Below are positions 12,934 to 25,136 of a DNA stretch of 64,000 nucleotides, in pieces. A program made the position numbers and the translations under genes. Under the pieces are notes generated by a model. The model was not told the origin of the DNA. It saw nothing but the letters and a program-made list of their open reading frames with translations, and did not search any database. The stretch comes from Morinoia aosen (taxonomy: Eukaryota > Arthropoda > Malacostraca > Amphipoda > Talitridae): positions 38,375,732 to 38,439,731 of the forward strand of contig CM059572.1 in assembly GCA_030386875.1 (NCBI GenBank). Direction: 5' to 3'. The first letter of the stretch is position 1; each line of letters starts with the position of its first letter.

Positions 12934-13095
12934 TCTTGGTCAGTTATAAATGTACGAGGAGTTCGTGGCCTCGAACTCAGGACTAGAGATCACCGCGCCA
13001 ACACGCTATCGACTGCGCTATCGATATTGGTCAGTTACTTTTATCTTGGTCAGTCCTTATTATCTTGGTCAGTCATTATCTTGGTCAGTAACACA
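12934..13095. repeat. Short tandem array of a TATCTTGGTCAGT unit
   Basis: At least four copies of a unit built on ATCTTGGTCAGT with variable 3-6 bp linkers occur at about 12934, 13043, 13060 and 13077. The array is interrupted by the family C insertion at 12947-13026, so the array predates that insertion. Confidence 0.8.
12947..13026 (-). mobile_element. tRNA-like retroposon, family C, copy 1
   Basis: An 80 bp insertion flanked by an 11 bp perfect direct repeat TTGGTCAGTTA (12936-12946 and 13027-13037), a typical retroposition target duplication. On the minus strand it carries TAGCGCAGTCG, an exact pol III A box and typical of the D arm of elongator tRNA-Met-like genes. GAGTTCGAGG follows as a B-box-like T arm. 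It has no body or tail beyond the tRNA-like part, so it is either a very short SINE or a retroposed tRNA-derived transcript. A second copy is at 34451-34553. Confidence 0.8.
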
Positions 13096-13277
13096 GTCAC
13101 TCTGGGATAAACCAAAAATGACTGTGGAAAACGCAATGCTCCACTGCCTAGCATTTACAACTGAGAACTAAGCAGGACAATCTGAGGCAGGATTTTTGAA
13201 CAATTTTGACTTCACGCCTTCTTAAATTTAATTAATGGCGGGAACCCCAATTTCTCTTATATAGTAGGCTTTGAGTC

Positions 13278-13885
13278 ATCGTCGCTACGCTACTTACTGT
13301 TGTAGCTGCTCTTGAAGTGGTAGCTATGCTTCTAACTATTGTAGCTGCTTTTGAAGTTGTAGCTATGCTACTTACTGTTGTAGCTGCTTTTGAAGTTGTA
13401 GCTATGCTACTTACTGTCGTAGCTGCTTTTGAAGTTGTAGCAATGCTACTTACTGTTGTAGCTGCTTTTGAAGTTGTAGCTATGCTACTTACTGTTGTAG
13501 CTGCTTTTGAAGTTGTAGCTATGCTACTTACTGCTGTAGCTGCTTTTGAATTTGTAGCTATGCTACTTACTCTTGTAGCTGCTTTTGAAGTTGTAGCTAT
13601 GCTACTTACTGTTGTGGCTGCTTTTGAAGTTGTAGCTATGCTACTTACTGTTGTGGCTGCTTTTGAAGTTGTAGCTATGCTACTTACTATTGTAGCTGCT
13701 TTTGAAGTTGTAGCTATGCTACTTACTATTGTAGCTGCTTTTGAAATTCTAGCTATGCTACTTACTATTGTAGCTGCTTTTGAAGTTGTAGCTATGCTAC
13801 TTACTATTGTAGCTGCTTTTGAAATTGTACCTATGCTACTTACTATAGTAGCTGCTTTTGAAGTGGTAACTATGCTCCTTGCTGT
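13278..13885. repeat. Minisatellite, 39-bp unit, about 16 copies
   Basis: Near-perfect tandem repeat of a 39 bp unit (TAGCTATGCTACTTACTGTT then GTAGCTGCTTTTGAAGTTG). Because 39 is a multiple of three and the unit lacks stops in some frames, it produces long open frames on both strands: 241 codons plus and 260 codons minus, reading as 13-residue repeats VVAMLLTVVAAFE and SSIATTSKAATTV respectively. Most differences between units change amino acids, for example ACT followed by GTT, ATT, GCT or CTT. That argues against protein-level constraint. Confidence 0.95.
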
Positions 13886-14313
13886 ACCACATAGTCTACT
13901 GCGAAAAGCCACAAGCTCTACCGCCACAACGAAGGAAATTATTAGAAGGTCCAGCGGAGGCCCCGGCAGAGAGGCAGAGCGCGTCACGGGAGTGCAGCCA
14001 GCACACACACACACACGCCCGCCCTGGAATCACCAGCTCTAAGTCATCATTAGCACCAAACTTCAGCGTACGCGGCAGTACAAACGACGAGCTCCAGCGC
14101 CGCCTCCACTAACGCGCCAACTTCTCTAGATTTAATAAAAACACAAGCTGCTAAAACTCAGGCTGGCCGACAGACAGCCTTAGTGAAATTGCAATTTTTA
14201 TTAGAACTTTCCTCTGCGCCTGACGAGCCAGAAACTCACGTCATGACCAATTAGTAAAAATGAAGACTTACGATAAACGTAACATACCGTATATACTGGC
14301 ACAATTGAATATT
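13886..14313. other. Flank of the minisatellite, no gene
   Basis: GC-richer sequence with a short CA microsatellite at about 13999-14015. No gene recognised. Confidence 0.5.
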
Positions 14314-14645
14314 GTTAGATTAGATTAAATAAGTTAGTTCAAGCCTCCCTAACAGAAACAAAGGTGATCCAAAGATAGGCAGGAGAAAAATACCACTTAG
14401 TAAGGAGTTTAAGGAATGGAGAATTTACGCATAAGGTATGTTTCCACACAAGACTCCCTGAGCACAGAAACAGCAAGTTGGGAAAGAATTTTATGAAGAT
14501 AATAATTACGAAGCAAAGTAGTAGGTGCTGAAGAAAAACGCAGCAGTGATCCGAAAAAAAGATAGTCCACAACAAAATAAAGAACAGATTCGATTTCAAC
14601 GAAAAGAAAACCCACCTAATCATCATTTAACCTTACATATTCCCA
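14314..14645 (-). mobile_element. Dispersed retroposon family A, copy 2 (5' truncated)
   Basis: The sense strand is minus. The 3' tail is preserved as TTAGATTAGATTAAAT on plus at 14314-14330. The body then follows the family closely, including the GGTGCTGAAGAAAAACGCAGCA core. The copy stops near 14645 before the palindromic head found in copies 4 and 8, so it is truncated at its 5' end, as expected for a reverse-transcribed element. Confidence 0.85.
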
Positions 14646-17600
14646 CTGAAGCTCCAATTCTTATACATAAAATTATATATATATTATACAGCAACATGTA
14701 GAGAAAGAGTTTGAATTTTCACGATAAAATTACTGAACATATTCGAACTATTCACAAATCATGTATGAAAATAATTTAAAGCAGCGCGACATTTCGGGAA
14801 GGTGGAAATGAGTGAATGAAACATATGCGTCCTGGTCGCTCACGTACGCAGAAAAATAACGGGACTGTAGCTGAGAACTATAAACTTTAGCCACACAAAG
14901 GGAAATGCAACGCAACTAACTTCCTGATCAGAATCTAAGTGGCAAGAGTCAGTATTAATACAAAACAAAGCTTAACACGGGAGTAATAAAGGGTCTCTAA
15001 CAAAAAAGTAAACCGAACAGTTTGAATATTAACAACATCCTCACCCCGAATTCGAATAATGTTTTATTTGTCTATCTCATAAAATAATTTCGTTTTTAAT
15101 ACAAGTAAAATGGCAACAATCAGTCTGGTAGGAGCAATTATACAACACACGGCAAAATTACCGCTGTCACTTCACCGTACGTCAAGTAATACCGCTCGAG
15201 ACCATCATATCTCTAAGATAACTCTGTTCGAAAAGTTTCAAGTTTGACACGTATATTTTTCACATGCATTAAGAGTGACTTCTCTATAGTACGCAAGTGC
15301 GAAGTTGCTGTCAGTTTTGAGTATATTTGAATCACGTGAAGTAATTCATAATATTCAATACTTTCTTCTAAATATGTCTTCTCAATGCGTTACTAGAGCG
15401 TATAAGAATATTTTAACAAACTCGATCTTTCTTCTCAAGAAATGTAGAAGTCAAGAGTATGAGCGCTACACGTTGAAAGCAATTGATGCGTACACTGGAA
15501 ACAATTGACGCTGCATGTGTTCAAGTAGCAGGCCGATCGCTTAGACCTCAACATTGTGTGGCTGGCAGCTATACCTGAGCTCTGTACAAAATATAAGCTT
15601 TCCTTTAACGTCTTGCTAGTTTTCGTTGAAACATAAACGTTCTTTATTTTTAGCTGAGTATTTTCCCTATAAGAATATATTTGAAGGTAATGTATGGCCC
15701 GACAACTCCTCTTAATTAAACAAAAGCGATCGCGCCTGCCCACGCCAGCGCCTGAGAGCCGCATCTCCACGCTACGCGAGGAGCGGCAGGAATGTGGTCA
15801 GTACGCGGTGCCCTAGGTTGTTTAACGCCAAAAACGAGTGTCCCCGAACAAAAATGCGACGTATTTCCTTTGGAATTGCTGCACATGTAATACAATACAA
15901 CATAGGAGTTCAAGATGCTGCAGTTGTTTCAGGCAAACACAGCTCACTGCTCCGCCATGTGAATACAACGGCTTTCTCATGAGCTGAAATACGATCCGCC
16001 ACCATTGGGGTCTCCTCTGAACTACTGGGTGCATGCAGTCACATTAGAGCAATTGCTCTCGATGTTTGAAATGAAAATCAATGTTAAGATTGGTAGAATA
16101 GAAACAAGTTTCAGTACTGAAAAGCGCAGTAGTAGGTTCGGTCCTAGTGAAGACGCTGCAAAATTTAGTGATCACATATATGCTTTGCAGCGAATGAAAT
16201 AATCATAAGAATGTTAAATAGATTCTCTTGGTAAAAATTCGTGCTAAAATAAGGACTTAAAATAATGAGTCAATCATCGAAACGCTTAAGAGACTGTACA
16301 GCCAGTTTTTATCCCGAAAATATCTCGTAGAAATGCCTTAAATGCTCACCTCAGCACTGCAGCTGTGTTATACGAATCTTTTTCAGCTTCTTAACTGATA
16401 AGGAAAGAGTGGGTAATGTGGAAGCTGTACTAGCGGAAGAGTACCTCCTATATAACCTTTTGAACTGGTCTTCTTTGTTCTCTTTAATCACAGAAAGAGC
16501 AGCTCTTTCTCTGGTGGAATGCCGCAATTGCGATACTGCAGTTGAAATTCGATCTTTCTTGTCTCACACTTGATGCTATACCCTCGAGCTGCGGAGAAGA
16601 CAAAGCCCGCTCCAGTCTTGTGTGCCTTGAAAAGCACACGGACACACAACTTGGAGGAAAAAGTGGAAATGAAGCTACGTAGAGCGTATGTAGCTACCTG
16701 TGTGTCAGACGACGACCTTTAATGTTATCAGAGAAACTATTAGGAAACAACTGAATTATTAATGATAGGTTATTTCACGATGTCTCCCACTGCTCTAAAC
16801 TTTTAAGACTGCAGCTACTTTGTGAATAGTTTAAAATATCCAAATCTTATTAACCACACAGGAACATCATTGTTAATTCGATATGAGTCATTACTGATTG
16901 AGAATCATCACAAATCTGTATCTCTCACAGCACTGCTAAATTTGTGTCTCTCGAGGCCGGTTGTTTATGTCGTTAATGTACTCAACTCACAGTAACACAT
17001 TGCAAACCCTGTCACGCAACTACATATCATCAGCTTGATGCCTTTGCCACCGTTAAGAAATTTTCCTCTGAGTTTTTCTTGCGCGACTTAGTCTTTCGTG
17101 ACTGCTGCTAACGCATGCATCTTTCTTCCTTTCTACGAAGAAGAAGCACCTACGTGACTCTTGAGAACGAATCTCTTCTTTGAAAGCAAACATGTCTGTC
17201 TCTAAAATTTGGCGTCTGAATTCTCAGCCTTATTCTGAGCGTCTGAATCCTCAGATAAAGCTCGGTCAGGCACAAAATTAAGAACACGAGGCGGAGCAAG
17301 GAGCATCACTCGGATTACCGCACCGTTATCAGACAAGGGCAAAAACAAATTCCTCGTTTCGGAACTGGGGAGAGGCGACAACAGAGGAACAGGGAAGTGA
17401 ACATTTCTTCATTTTGTTTAGCTTAGGACAAGGTGTAAAGAGCCTGCTTTGACCTCACTGCGGTCAACTGAGGCTGTATTTCACACAAACAAACTCTGAA
17501 CTATTGCCGTGACTAACAGAGGATTCATATAACGAGCAACTAAACTAGAAACGAGATTTTTACTCAAGACTTCATGTTTGATTCGGCCCAGCGTTACGCA

Positions 17601-20600
17601 TATGAGTTTTAAGGAGTCTGTGAAGCCGCTCGGAGACTTTTACATCAATTTGATTTCTCTGTAAAAATTATGTCATCGTACCTTATAGTTCAGAAAGATA
17701 TATTTAAAATTTTTGTCGCGAGGGATGAATACTCTTAAATCTCTCCACTCTCATATAGCCTTCGATAAGTGACATGGATTTTTCTGATGTTAAGAAGAAG
17801 GGCCTCATTAGTAAATTAAAAATACTCAAGAACAGTTAGGAACCAAGATTCGGGGAAAATTAAGATTTTACACAGAATACACTTTTCTAAAACACAATTT
17901 TTACCAAGCCATGTCGCTAATCTGTGCACTGTTGGCCTTGTACTGCTAAGAAATGTTCTACCAAAGGTTTTTGTATCAGGTCACAACACCAACGGCTTAG
18001 TTTTAATGTCGATATATTATTCTCCTCCATATACGAGTTATTTTTTGTTTATATGAGTGGCAATTTCTCTCCGCTTGGGATTTGGCATTTCCCCGTTCCA
18101 AATTTGCCCGTGCCCTCGGCTAGCTTGAACTTCGCCGCTTGAATAAGACTTTCAAGTTATCTTGAGGGCGACAGTGGCAGCAAAGCTATTCAGAGCACCG
18201 TCGCGCACATGCAGCACAAACAAAACTCACAAGTGAGGTACAAGGCGGCGACTAAAAGCCCCGAGAAAAAGAGAGACAAGCGCATGCATAATCCTGCCTT
18301 CCTTCACTGTCACAGGAACTGAGCGTAACATCTCAGGCTGCCAATTCCAAACAAAGTTGCCGGTACAAAAATTTATACGATCGCGCGACTATCGCCCCGA
18401 GGCCCGTCTTCTGCATCGCCGGTTCGGTGCTACTCAATTCCCGATGTCATTAATTTCAAGGAAAGATATTTCTTTGGCCTCCCAGTTTTAAGAAGTCGCT
18501 TTGCTCGCAGCACGGCTAAATCTGAGCCCGAGTTTTAGCGAACATTTTCCATCTTGAGAGGGAGAAAGACTTTCAGGACTGAGACTTTCATCCGCCATCC
18601 TCCTCAAACTATACGGTTGTCCCTCCTCAATAAATATTGCAAGATCCGCCTCACCTCTCCAGGATCAAGGCTCAGATATTGTTTTATTGAAAGCGTCGAG
18701 TCTCTCTGCTGGCCCTTAGGTTCTCGCTAGGTCGCATCTGAAGGATTCAGTGCTTTCTCGAGCGAGCAAAAGCAGAGTTTTTGTTCTTTCAAGGTACGAG
18801 AAAAGAAATGTCCTCTCCTCCTTATGGAAGATTTTTTGTTAGTCTACGCCTGCTGGTGAAATGATCACGAATTTGGAAAGTCACTATTACAAATCACGCA
18901 ACGTCATAAGAGGATTTAAAAGGGAAAATAAGTATAAATGACGTAGTACCTAGCAAGAATTTTTTAACTTAAGTTAGAAAAAAACACTATTGCAATAAAT
19001 AAATATTATAAGCTTCCAATCGTTCGTAATTTTCCGAAACTCGGAACGATATTGATTTTCTGCACTACTACTGAATAATGTCGCATTAAATTTGATGACT
19101 GGCCATCACAAGCAGGCCAGGCAGATGAAGTGTAAACATGCAGCATACTAAAGATATAGAAAGGAAATTTAAATCGATGACATGGCAAAATCAGTTCAGG
19201 GGCAATTGCTCCCTGGATGATTTACTAAAAATCTTTCTTTAAAACTTAATTTCTACATAGCATAACAACCTAACTAACCTACAGTAGGCTAACGGAACTT
19301 GATCAGATTCAATTTGATTCGATTTAACCTCACATTTTTAAACTATAATTTTTACATGTTGCAATTTTCCGTCCATAGAAGACGCCTTTCGTTTCTTGTT
19401 AAAACACCATGGGTTCAGGGCCAAGTTTTAAGAATGTAATCGCACACTGCATTAGAGTCAGTTATTTGCAATGGACAAAAATACTCTTATTATTAGGAGC
19501 ATTCGAAGCCTTTCATGGGGTAATTGCCTTACAGTAGTCATTGTTGGCGGAGGGGGATGGCTATTGTATAGGAGGCAAGGGGGACTGATCTACGGAGTTA
19601 GTAATCCGAGGACACATGTTCAAAGGGTAATTGCCAGAAGGCGGTTGTCGTGTTACCGGAGAGATAAGGCTCAGATAGATGTCTTTCCTCAAGACGATAT
19701 ATAATAGCAGATGTTGGACATTTTACGAATACTTTTTCTCTGTAAAGTCTTACGCAATGCTGAGCATAAAAACAAGGTACACACTCTGCAAAATATCAAG
19801 ACAACATCTAGTTATCTCAACATAGATTAGAAGTATTGATAAATTGATGAAACTTAGGAAGATGCTTGAAAAGACAGTGGTTTTCTTCATCAAAGAATGA
19901 AAGCGAGCAAAAGGTAATTAAACCTGCTTAGCCTAAGTGCGTACACACACTATTGCAAAATTACAAATAAGTGCATTCGAATTATGAAGCAGTCTAAATA
20001 CTGGTTATAAATTGAAATTATGAAAGAAGCAAACATTTCACTGTGATGATGGTCAAGACAAACAACCTGTGATGAGCATGCTCAAAATTACGACATTCAA
20101 AAAGATCTACATCTGAAGCGTTGCTTGGGCCTGCACGCAAATTTTGAGAGGGATTGCTCCTGTACACACGTGTAAAGATTTGTCCTGAACACAAGTCTGC
20201 CCCTGTTTTGCATCGGGACAAGCATAACGCTCCTCTGGACCTTGTCTTGAGCAGCGTGATGTGTTGCAGCGTGTGGTGCACCAGCGGCGCTGCGTCACGA
20301 CGCGCTCCGTCCTAGCGTCATCGTTGAGGGCATGCAATTGCATCGCGAACATGGGCGTACCTATCAGTTTGAGAGCACACCGCTATCTCCAAGTGAGATA
20401 ACAACGGACAGGTTTTTTTCACTGAAGACAAATCGTATCAAATAACAATTGACACAATTTTGACGACAGCATATTCTATAGTTTTTGATCAGGAGGGCGT
20501 GTTGTAATGATACTGAAGATTTGTTGTAGTGTTCAGTCTCTTTCTAAGTTCACTCTAGAAGGGCTAAAGAAGAATTTCTCATAACTTAGTACAAAAAGAA

Positions 20601-21118
20601 TCACTGCAACACTGAGCACTTCGTGCACGACGTCGCTCCCGGACACTGTCGTCTCGCTGATAGCCTCAAGAGGAATATGGGAAGCATAAACGGCCTAACT
20701 TCAACGATTAACCCTTCATTACATAGCCGAGCCAAATCGTCGTGTCTCATTTCACAAATGTTACACGTATCAAGAGTTTCCAGAGAAAAGTATTGCGGGC
20801 CAGCGTGCATGCTGGCAATAGTTTAGAAGGAACTCGCATCTTCGAAGCACCTCTAATCAATGGAGGCATTGATCATATGCTGCGTTAGAAGTGGCGGAGT
20901 TGCGAAGTTTAAGAGCGACTCCTCGGAAGGACGCCGTATGGATGAAGACAGCATGAGAGGCTGTTCTTCTTATACCCCGAGCTAGGAATGCCGCATATAT
21001 TAATCAATTCTGATGGCATCTTATGATCGTGTCAAGCCGATCGTCGAGTCTTATTACGGACATTGTTAAGCAAGTACTGTGAAGTAAAGCGTAATATGAC
21101 AAAAGCATATTACTCTCG
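14646..21118. other. No recognisable gene
   Basis: About 6.5 kb of AT-rich DNA. Open frames up to about 110 codons (for example 15435-15770 minus) are within chance expectation. GC-richer patches at about 15720-15800, 18170-18430 and 20210-20350 have no recognised content. No transposase or reverse-transcriptase motif seen. Confidence 0.45.
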
Positions 21119-21650
21119 AAACTCCACCGTTACGCCATTAAAGGAATTACACATGATTGGTTCAATTCCCACCTATCAAATCGGACGCAGTACGCCGCTA
21201 TTAATGATGCATTATCGGAATTACTGAAATTAGCCTTAAAGTTCTTCAAAGAAAATCGTCCTTGTACCTCTCTTTTTCTAATCTTGAAGCAGCTGCATTT
21301 TTCCAATTCAAACTTTTTCCAATAACAGCAAGCTTTCTACAGCTGTTCTCAGTAAACTCTCCGTTTTAATTTCAGAGAGAATAAATAGCGAACTGTAATT
21401 AGTTTCAATGTGGCTCATTGCGAATAAAACACACATGAATATAGATAAGATAAAAAACATTACTGTATGTTCTCCTACGGGAGGAATGCCTCTCCTCTTG
21501 CATCTAGATTGGGGATTCTCAGATTGAAAAAATCAACTCCGGTAAGTTTCTGGACATTACACTAGATGAAATCTGTCGAGGGAGCGTATTGCACACATCA
21601 GTACTAAACTATCAAAATCCTTAGGAATCCTCAAAAAAATGAAAACACTA
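21119..21650 (+). pseudogene. Non-LTR retrotransposon (LINE) reverse transcriptase fragment
   Basis: Broken reverse-transcriptase remnant of the jockey/CR1 kind. Recognisable pieces occur in order on the plus strand but in different frames. KLHRYAIKGITHDWFNSHLS (from 21119) is the conserved segment before the GVPQGS motif. INSEL*LVSMWLIANKTHMN (from 21381) is the WL..NKL..N palm motif. GKFLDITLDE (from ~21540) is the KFLG..LD-like motif. HISTKLSKSLGILKKMK (from 21594) follows it. The catalytic FADD segment should lie between the first two pieces, but that spacer is too short and unreadable, so it is deleted or decayed. Four frames and internal stops show it is long dead. The mariner at 21651 begins immediately after LKKMKTL, and the LINE resumes at about 22470. 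Confidence 0.85.
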
Positions 21651-22440
21651 GGTAACCAAAAAAGTTCTATCCGTTTTTTGATTAGCCATTGAATGAAGTT
21701 CAAATATGTACGCAAAGCCTGTAGCAGTTGTTTTCAGATTAGGACAGTAGAAAGTAGGAACATCAGACGTTATAAAAACACGCGCACCGTGCTTGGCCAT
21801 TGGCTATAAGCTGGACTGCAGAGGAAAAGGATGGAAATGTCTACAGATCTTGTTCGGGGCTGTTTGCTTTAGGACTTCAAGGTGGACTTATCAGCAGCTG
21901 GATCAAGTTGCCGCATATGTCAAGCGCTTGGGGATAGTGCTGTGAATGCACGTGCTGCAAGGCGTTGGTTTCAAAAATTTAGGTCAGGAGATTTGTCTCT
22001 CCGTGATGAGCCTCGCAGTGGACGACTACAGGTCTTGAATGACGTAGTCCTGGATGCGGCCACTGAATTTGCAAGGCAGTTCACTGTTTCCGATGAAACA
22101 GTTAGACTTCACCTCCACTACCTAGGCAAAGCGTACAAACTGAGCGAGTACGTTCCTCACACGCTGTTCGAGGTCCACGAGAGAGAACGAGCGGCAGCCT
22201 CCTGTCGTTGCTTTCTCGCCACCGTACCGCACCCTTATTCAATCGAGTGCTTACGAGTGATGAAAAGTGGGTCATGTACGAAACTCCCAAACGTTCCAGA
22301 CATTGGTTGTCACCTCAAGATGCTTTCCTCACACCACAAGACCGCCGTTTACAATACGGAATAGGCGCATGGCACAAAACTGACAAAAATAAACCAATTT
22401 GCTCTTTGCTCTCCAAAAATGAGCCATAAGAGAGGTTATA
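21651..22440 (+). mobile_element. Mariner-like element nested in a LINE, 3' truncated
   Basis: The left terminus starts at 21651 after a TA (21649-21650) and contains AAGTTCTATCCGTTTTTT, a core shared with the mariner at 6494. A matching right terminus is not visible. The coding region fades after the first catalytic Asp, so the distal third is lost. The right boundary is estimated from where LINE-like sequence resumes (about 22470). The element inserted into the LINE copy, so it is younger than the LINE. Confidence 0.75.
21831..22430 (+). pseudogene. Mariner transposase pseudogene, N-terminal two-thirds
   Basis: An ATG at 21831 opens MEMSTDLVRGCLL, followed by an in-frame TAG at 21870-21872. 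The helix-turn-helix and linker follow: ICQALGDSAVNARAARRWFQ, FRSGDLSLRDEPRSGR (the conserved SGD..L.DEPRSGR linker), SDETVRLHLHYLGK and EYVPH. A frameshift near 22200 moves the frame to LLSRHRTAPLFNR and LTSDEKWVMYETPKR, which holds the first catalytic Asp and the Y-NPKR-like segment. The second and third Asp motifs are absent. It carries a nonsense mutation, a frameshift and a 3' truncation, so it is not functional. Its retained DNA-binding half complements, by coincidence, what the mariner at 6494 has lost. Confidence 0.9.
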
Positions 22441-22469
22441 AAATTAGAATACAATGTCCACACGCAAGA

Positions 22470-22819
22470 TTCATCCAAAAGTTTAAAAATACCCAGGCTT
22501 TTTGGATCTCAATGACCTCTCGATATGTAATTTCAAGTATAAAACGTTGACTACTGAGGGTGACAAAAATTTTACGCATCATAGTTATTATCAGTAAATA
22601 CTGGTAACCATGTTAGTACAGCCAGATCGTTCATTCAAAAAGAACGATCTCAACAGTTACCACTTCGTTGGAATCAAAACTTTGAATTCGATCTCTGCTG
22701 AAATCCGTGGGAAAAAATACACTACGCTTTCAAAGCAAATCTTGAATCCTTTTTTATGCAAATTATTGACGACACTAGGTAATCAAGTCAAATCTTTTCT
22801 ACGAAATGATCCAAACTGA
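22470..22819 (+). pseudogene. LINE reverse transcriptase C-terminal fragment
   Basis: Continuation of the interrupted LINE. First LKIPRLF then LNDLSICNFKYKTL (frame-shifted relative to each other, about 22480-22550) match the region of jockey/CR1-type ORF2 that normally reads L.IL.L.DL..-C.F.YK. Next, SYHFVGIKTLNSISAEIRGK (within 22610-22819) matches the family C-terminal signature F.G.KLWNSLP.EIR, followed by a basic tail ending at a stop at 22819. Order and strand agree with the fragment at 21119-21650. The ~130 residues normally between the two are partly missing around the mariner insertion. Confidence 0.7.
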
Positions 22820-22861
22820 TAAGCTAATTTAACATGGAATAGAATTGATCTTAAGTCTTTT

Positions 22862-25136
22862 CTAGAACGTATTCTCTCATTTGATTCATTTTAAATATTG
22901 TTGTTAACTTAAGCAGCGAATTCTGTGCAAACCCATCAGTTGTCAGTCTAGTGAGCGACTGTGTAGTGTAGTAGGTAAAAAAATATGCACACCTTATATA
23001 TATATAATGCCGTTGATAGCATGCCTTAGAAGTCGCTGAACTTAATCGAGCCCAAATGTGTTTATTGTAATATCATAAGAAATTATCTTCTTGATATATC
23101 CCTTGTTATAAATAAATTGTTTATATCTGTTTAAAAGTCAAGTAGACAGCGCAGCAGGGTTGTATGCTATAATAATAATTCGGGCTTAGAGAATAACCCA
23201 GCCAGCTGTGTCTTGCTGTAAGTTCAGACAAAGGGATCTTTGTAGTAGAATGGTTCCATTCGCTTGTAGATTCGCTTCGCTTGTTGACTCAGTTGTATAC
23301 ATCTAATTTTATTAAAGTCACAGAGCAGTCAGTTATCTACTATAAGTTCCTCTAGAAACAATGATGTAGTCTTCACAATTCATTCCCTTGATTGTTCATT
23401 GCAAATCTCTTGTTCTGAACTTATTTGTTCTGAACTTATTTATTAGAACTTATTTGTTATTTGGAAACATTTGTTCTGAACTTTTTTCCCCTCATTTACA
23501 TCAAATTCATTTAGGTCTTGGGATATTTAGAATGGAAGAACAAAAATTAAACTCGACGTTGATAATAATATGTTTTGACTATCGAGCTCTTCCTTAAGAA
23601 CAATATATTTTGAACGCTACTTAACCATCGACATGAAGAAATATCTGTTGATCAGACTATTATTGATTATTGCTGTAATTTCCATTCCGTAATTTCATAA
23701 ATACACGGCCAAAGAATTGTTACCTCCTCGATGCTCCGTTTTCGAGAAAACACAAGTTACACATGTTAGAACCTAGATGAGTTGGAAGCGTTGAAGTGTT
23801 TCTCAGAAGAAGAATTTCAAGAAATTTAGGTAAATTTAAACAAAATTATAATGTGTGATTGAATGTACGGACAAATCGTGAAATATATTTTGTCATACAA
23901 TAATTGCACTCGATAGTAACTTACAGGACAAATTAATAACGAATTCAAAATATTGAAGCATATTTGAGCAGCCAAAAGCTGATCAGGTGAAGAGTACAAT
24001 TAAAAGCTCTAACTAACAAATCGAGTACTAATACCTGTAACATCAGATATTCAAGACATTTTACCATTACATGCTGAACAACAAACGATTTGTTGAATAG
24101 ATCATACATACGTTAAACACTTGGACTCATCTAATGCAGGACATCTTATGAGCAATTTTCAGTGACATTCTGGGGACAAAGTGGACAAGTCCAAGTCTGG
24201 TTAATGACGTGAGGTAATAAACGAAGAGTACTAATAAAAGTGTCGCTTTATGAAATGCATCTGAATATTAGGAACATAACCGATTTAATGAGCTGTTCGA
24301 TAAGTTCTCGGTAAGTTTTCAAGGTATTTAATACACACGCGCACCGTCTCCAAGGGCGGATGGTAAAGTTGGAATCACTTGACGGCATTGCTTTAGGAGG
24401 CCAAAATTATGTCGCAGCCAGCACCCTGGCACGGCATGCATTAGCATTTTATTTGCAAGAATTTATGGCTCTACAATGTAAACCTGAGAGCAGTCCTGTT
24501 AAACCTTGTAGGTAAATCTGACGTTCAGAGGAGATGATGTTGTATTATAAGCCTATGCATGGAAATAGCTTTTAGAGACGAAAGAACGTCCACGTATACG
24601 CTTCCTAATAGGACGATTTAGAAAGAGTGTGTTATTATGGCATATATCAGGGTAATTTAAGAGGGATAATATTCAGCTGCTAAGAGCATTTAAGGTGTGA
24701 TGCAAGGTCTCCACTAAACAAAGAAACAGGCACAACAGGCAAACTGTTGCGCATGATGTACTGAAAATACCAAAGTTTATGTCGAGATAACACGGCAGCA
24801 CACTTTTGCTATAGAAATGATTCGTTGCTCGCACACGGCGTCGCCGCAGGTTTTATCATGGACTACAAAGTGACACGCAGGCAACGGAACAGCAGCAATG
24901 TTAATATCATGACTGCGTGGCGATAAGTAGGTAATTCGTCGTCTCTTAGCTCCTGTGAGCCCTTCATCCCGTGTAATTGCTGAGAGAACTTGATAAAGTA
25001 CACTTAGCTATTTTGTTCTTTGGCGATATAATCATTTCACATCAAGCTTATGGCAAATTTATGAGATAAATTCGGTCTCAAAGTATTGAAGTGCCATAGG
25101 TATCGTATTTTGTGCCATTTACATTAAATTATATGT
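22862..25136. other. No recognisable gene
   Basis: Probably includes degraded LINE 3' untranslated sequence at its start. A TTATATATATATAA run is at about 22998. A small TTGTTCTGAACTTA repeat cluster is listed separately. TTCGATAAGTTCTCGG at about 24298 resembles some mariner termini, but no partner was found. Confidence 0.45.
23408..23482. repeat. Imperfect tandem copies of TTGTTCTGAACTTAT
   Basis: TTGTTCTGAACTTATT occurs twice in succession, then a partial copy (TTAGAACTTATTTGTT), then TTTGTTCTGAACTTTTTT. This looks like replication slippage. No function seen. Confidence 0.75.

Noticed and set aside
13232-14042. 260-codon minus and 241-codon plus open frames
   Set aside because: Both come from the 39 bp tandem unit. 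Differences between units are mostly amino-acid changing and no signal peptide or flanking gene structure is visible.
14339-14626. 95-codon minus frame with a hydrophobic, membrane-like composition
   Set aside because: It is the pyrimidine-rich sense strand of family A copy 2. Other copies do not keep the frame.
22930-23350. Possible LTR around the TATA-like and ATTAAA-like motifs
   Set aside because: No TG..CA ends, no target duplication and no second copy in the window.
24290-24320. Mariner-terminus-like TTCGATAAGTTCTCGG
   Set aside because: No inverse partner, TA pair or transposase sequence was found nearby.
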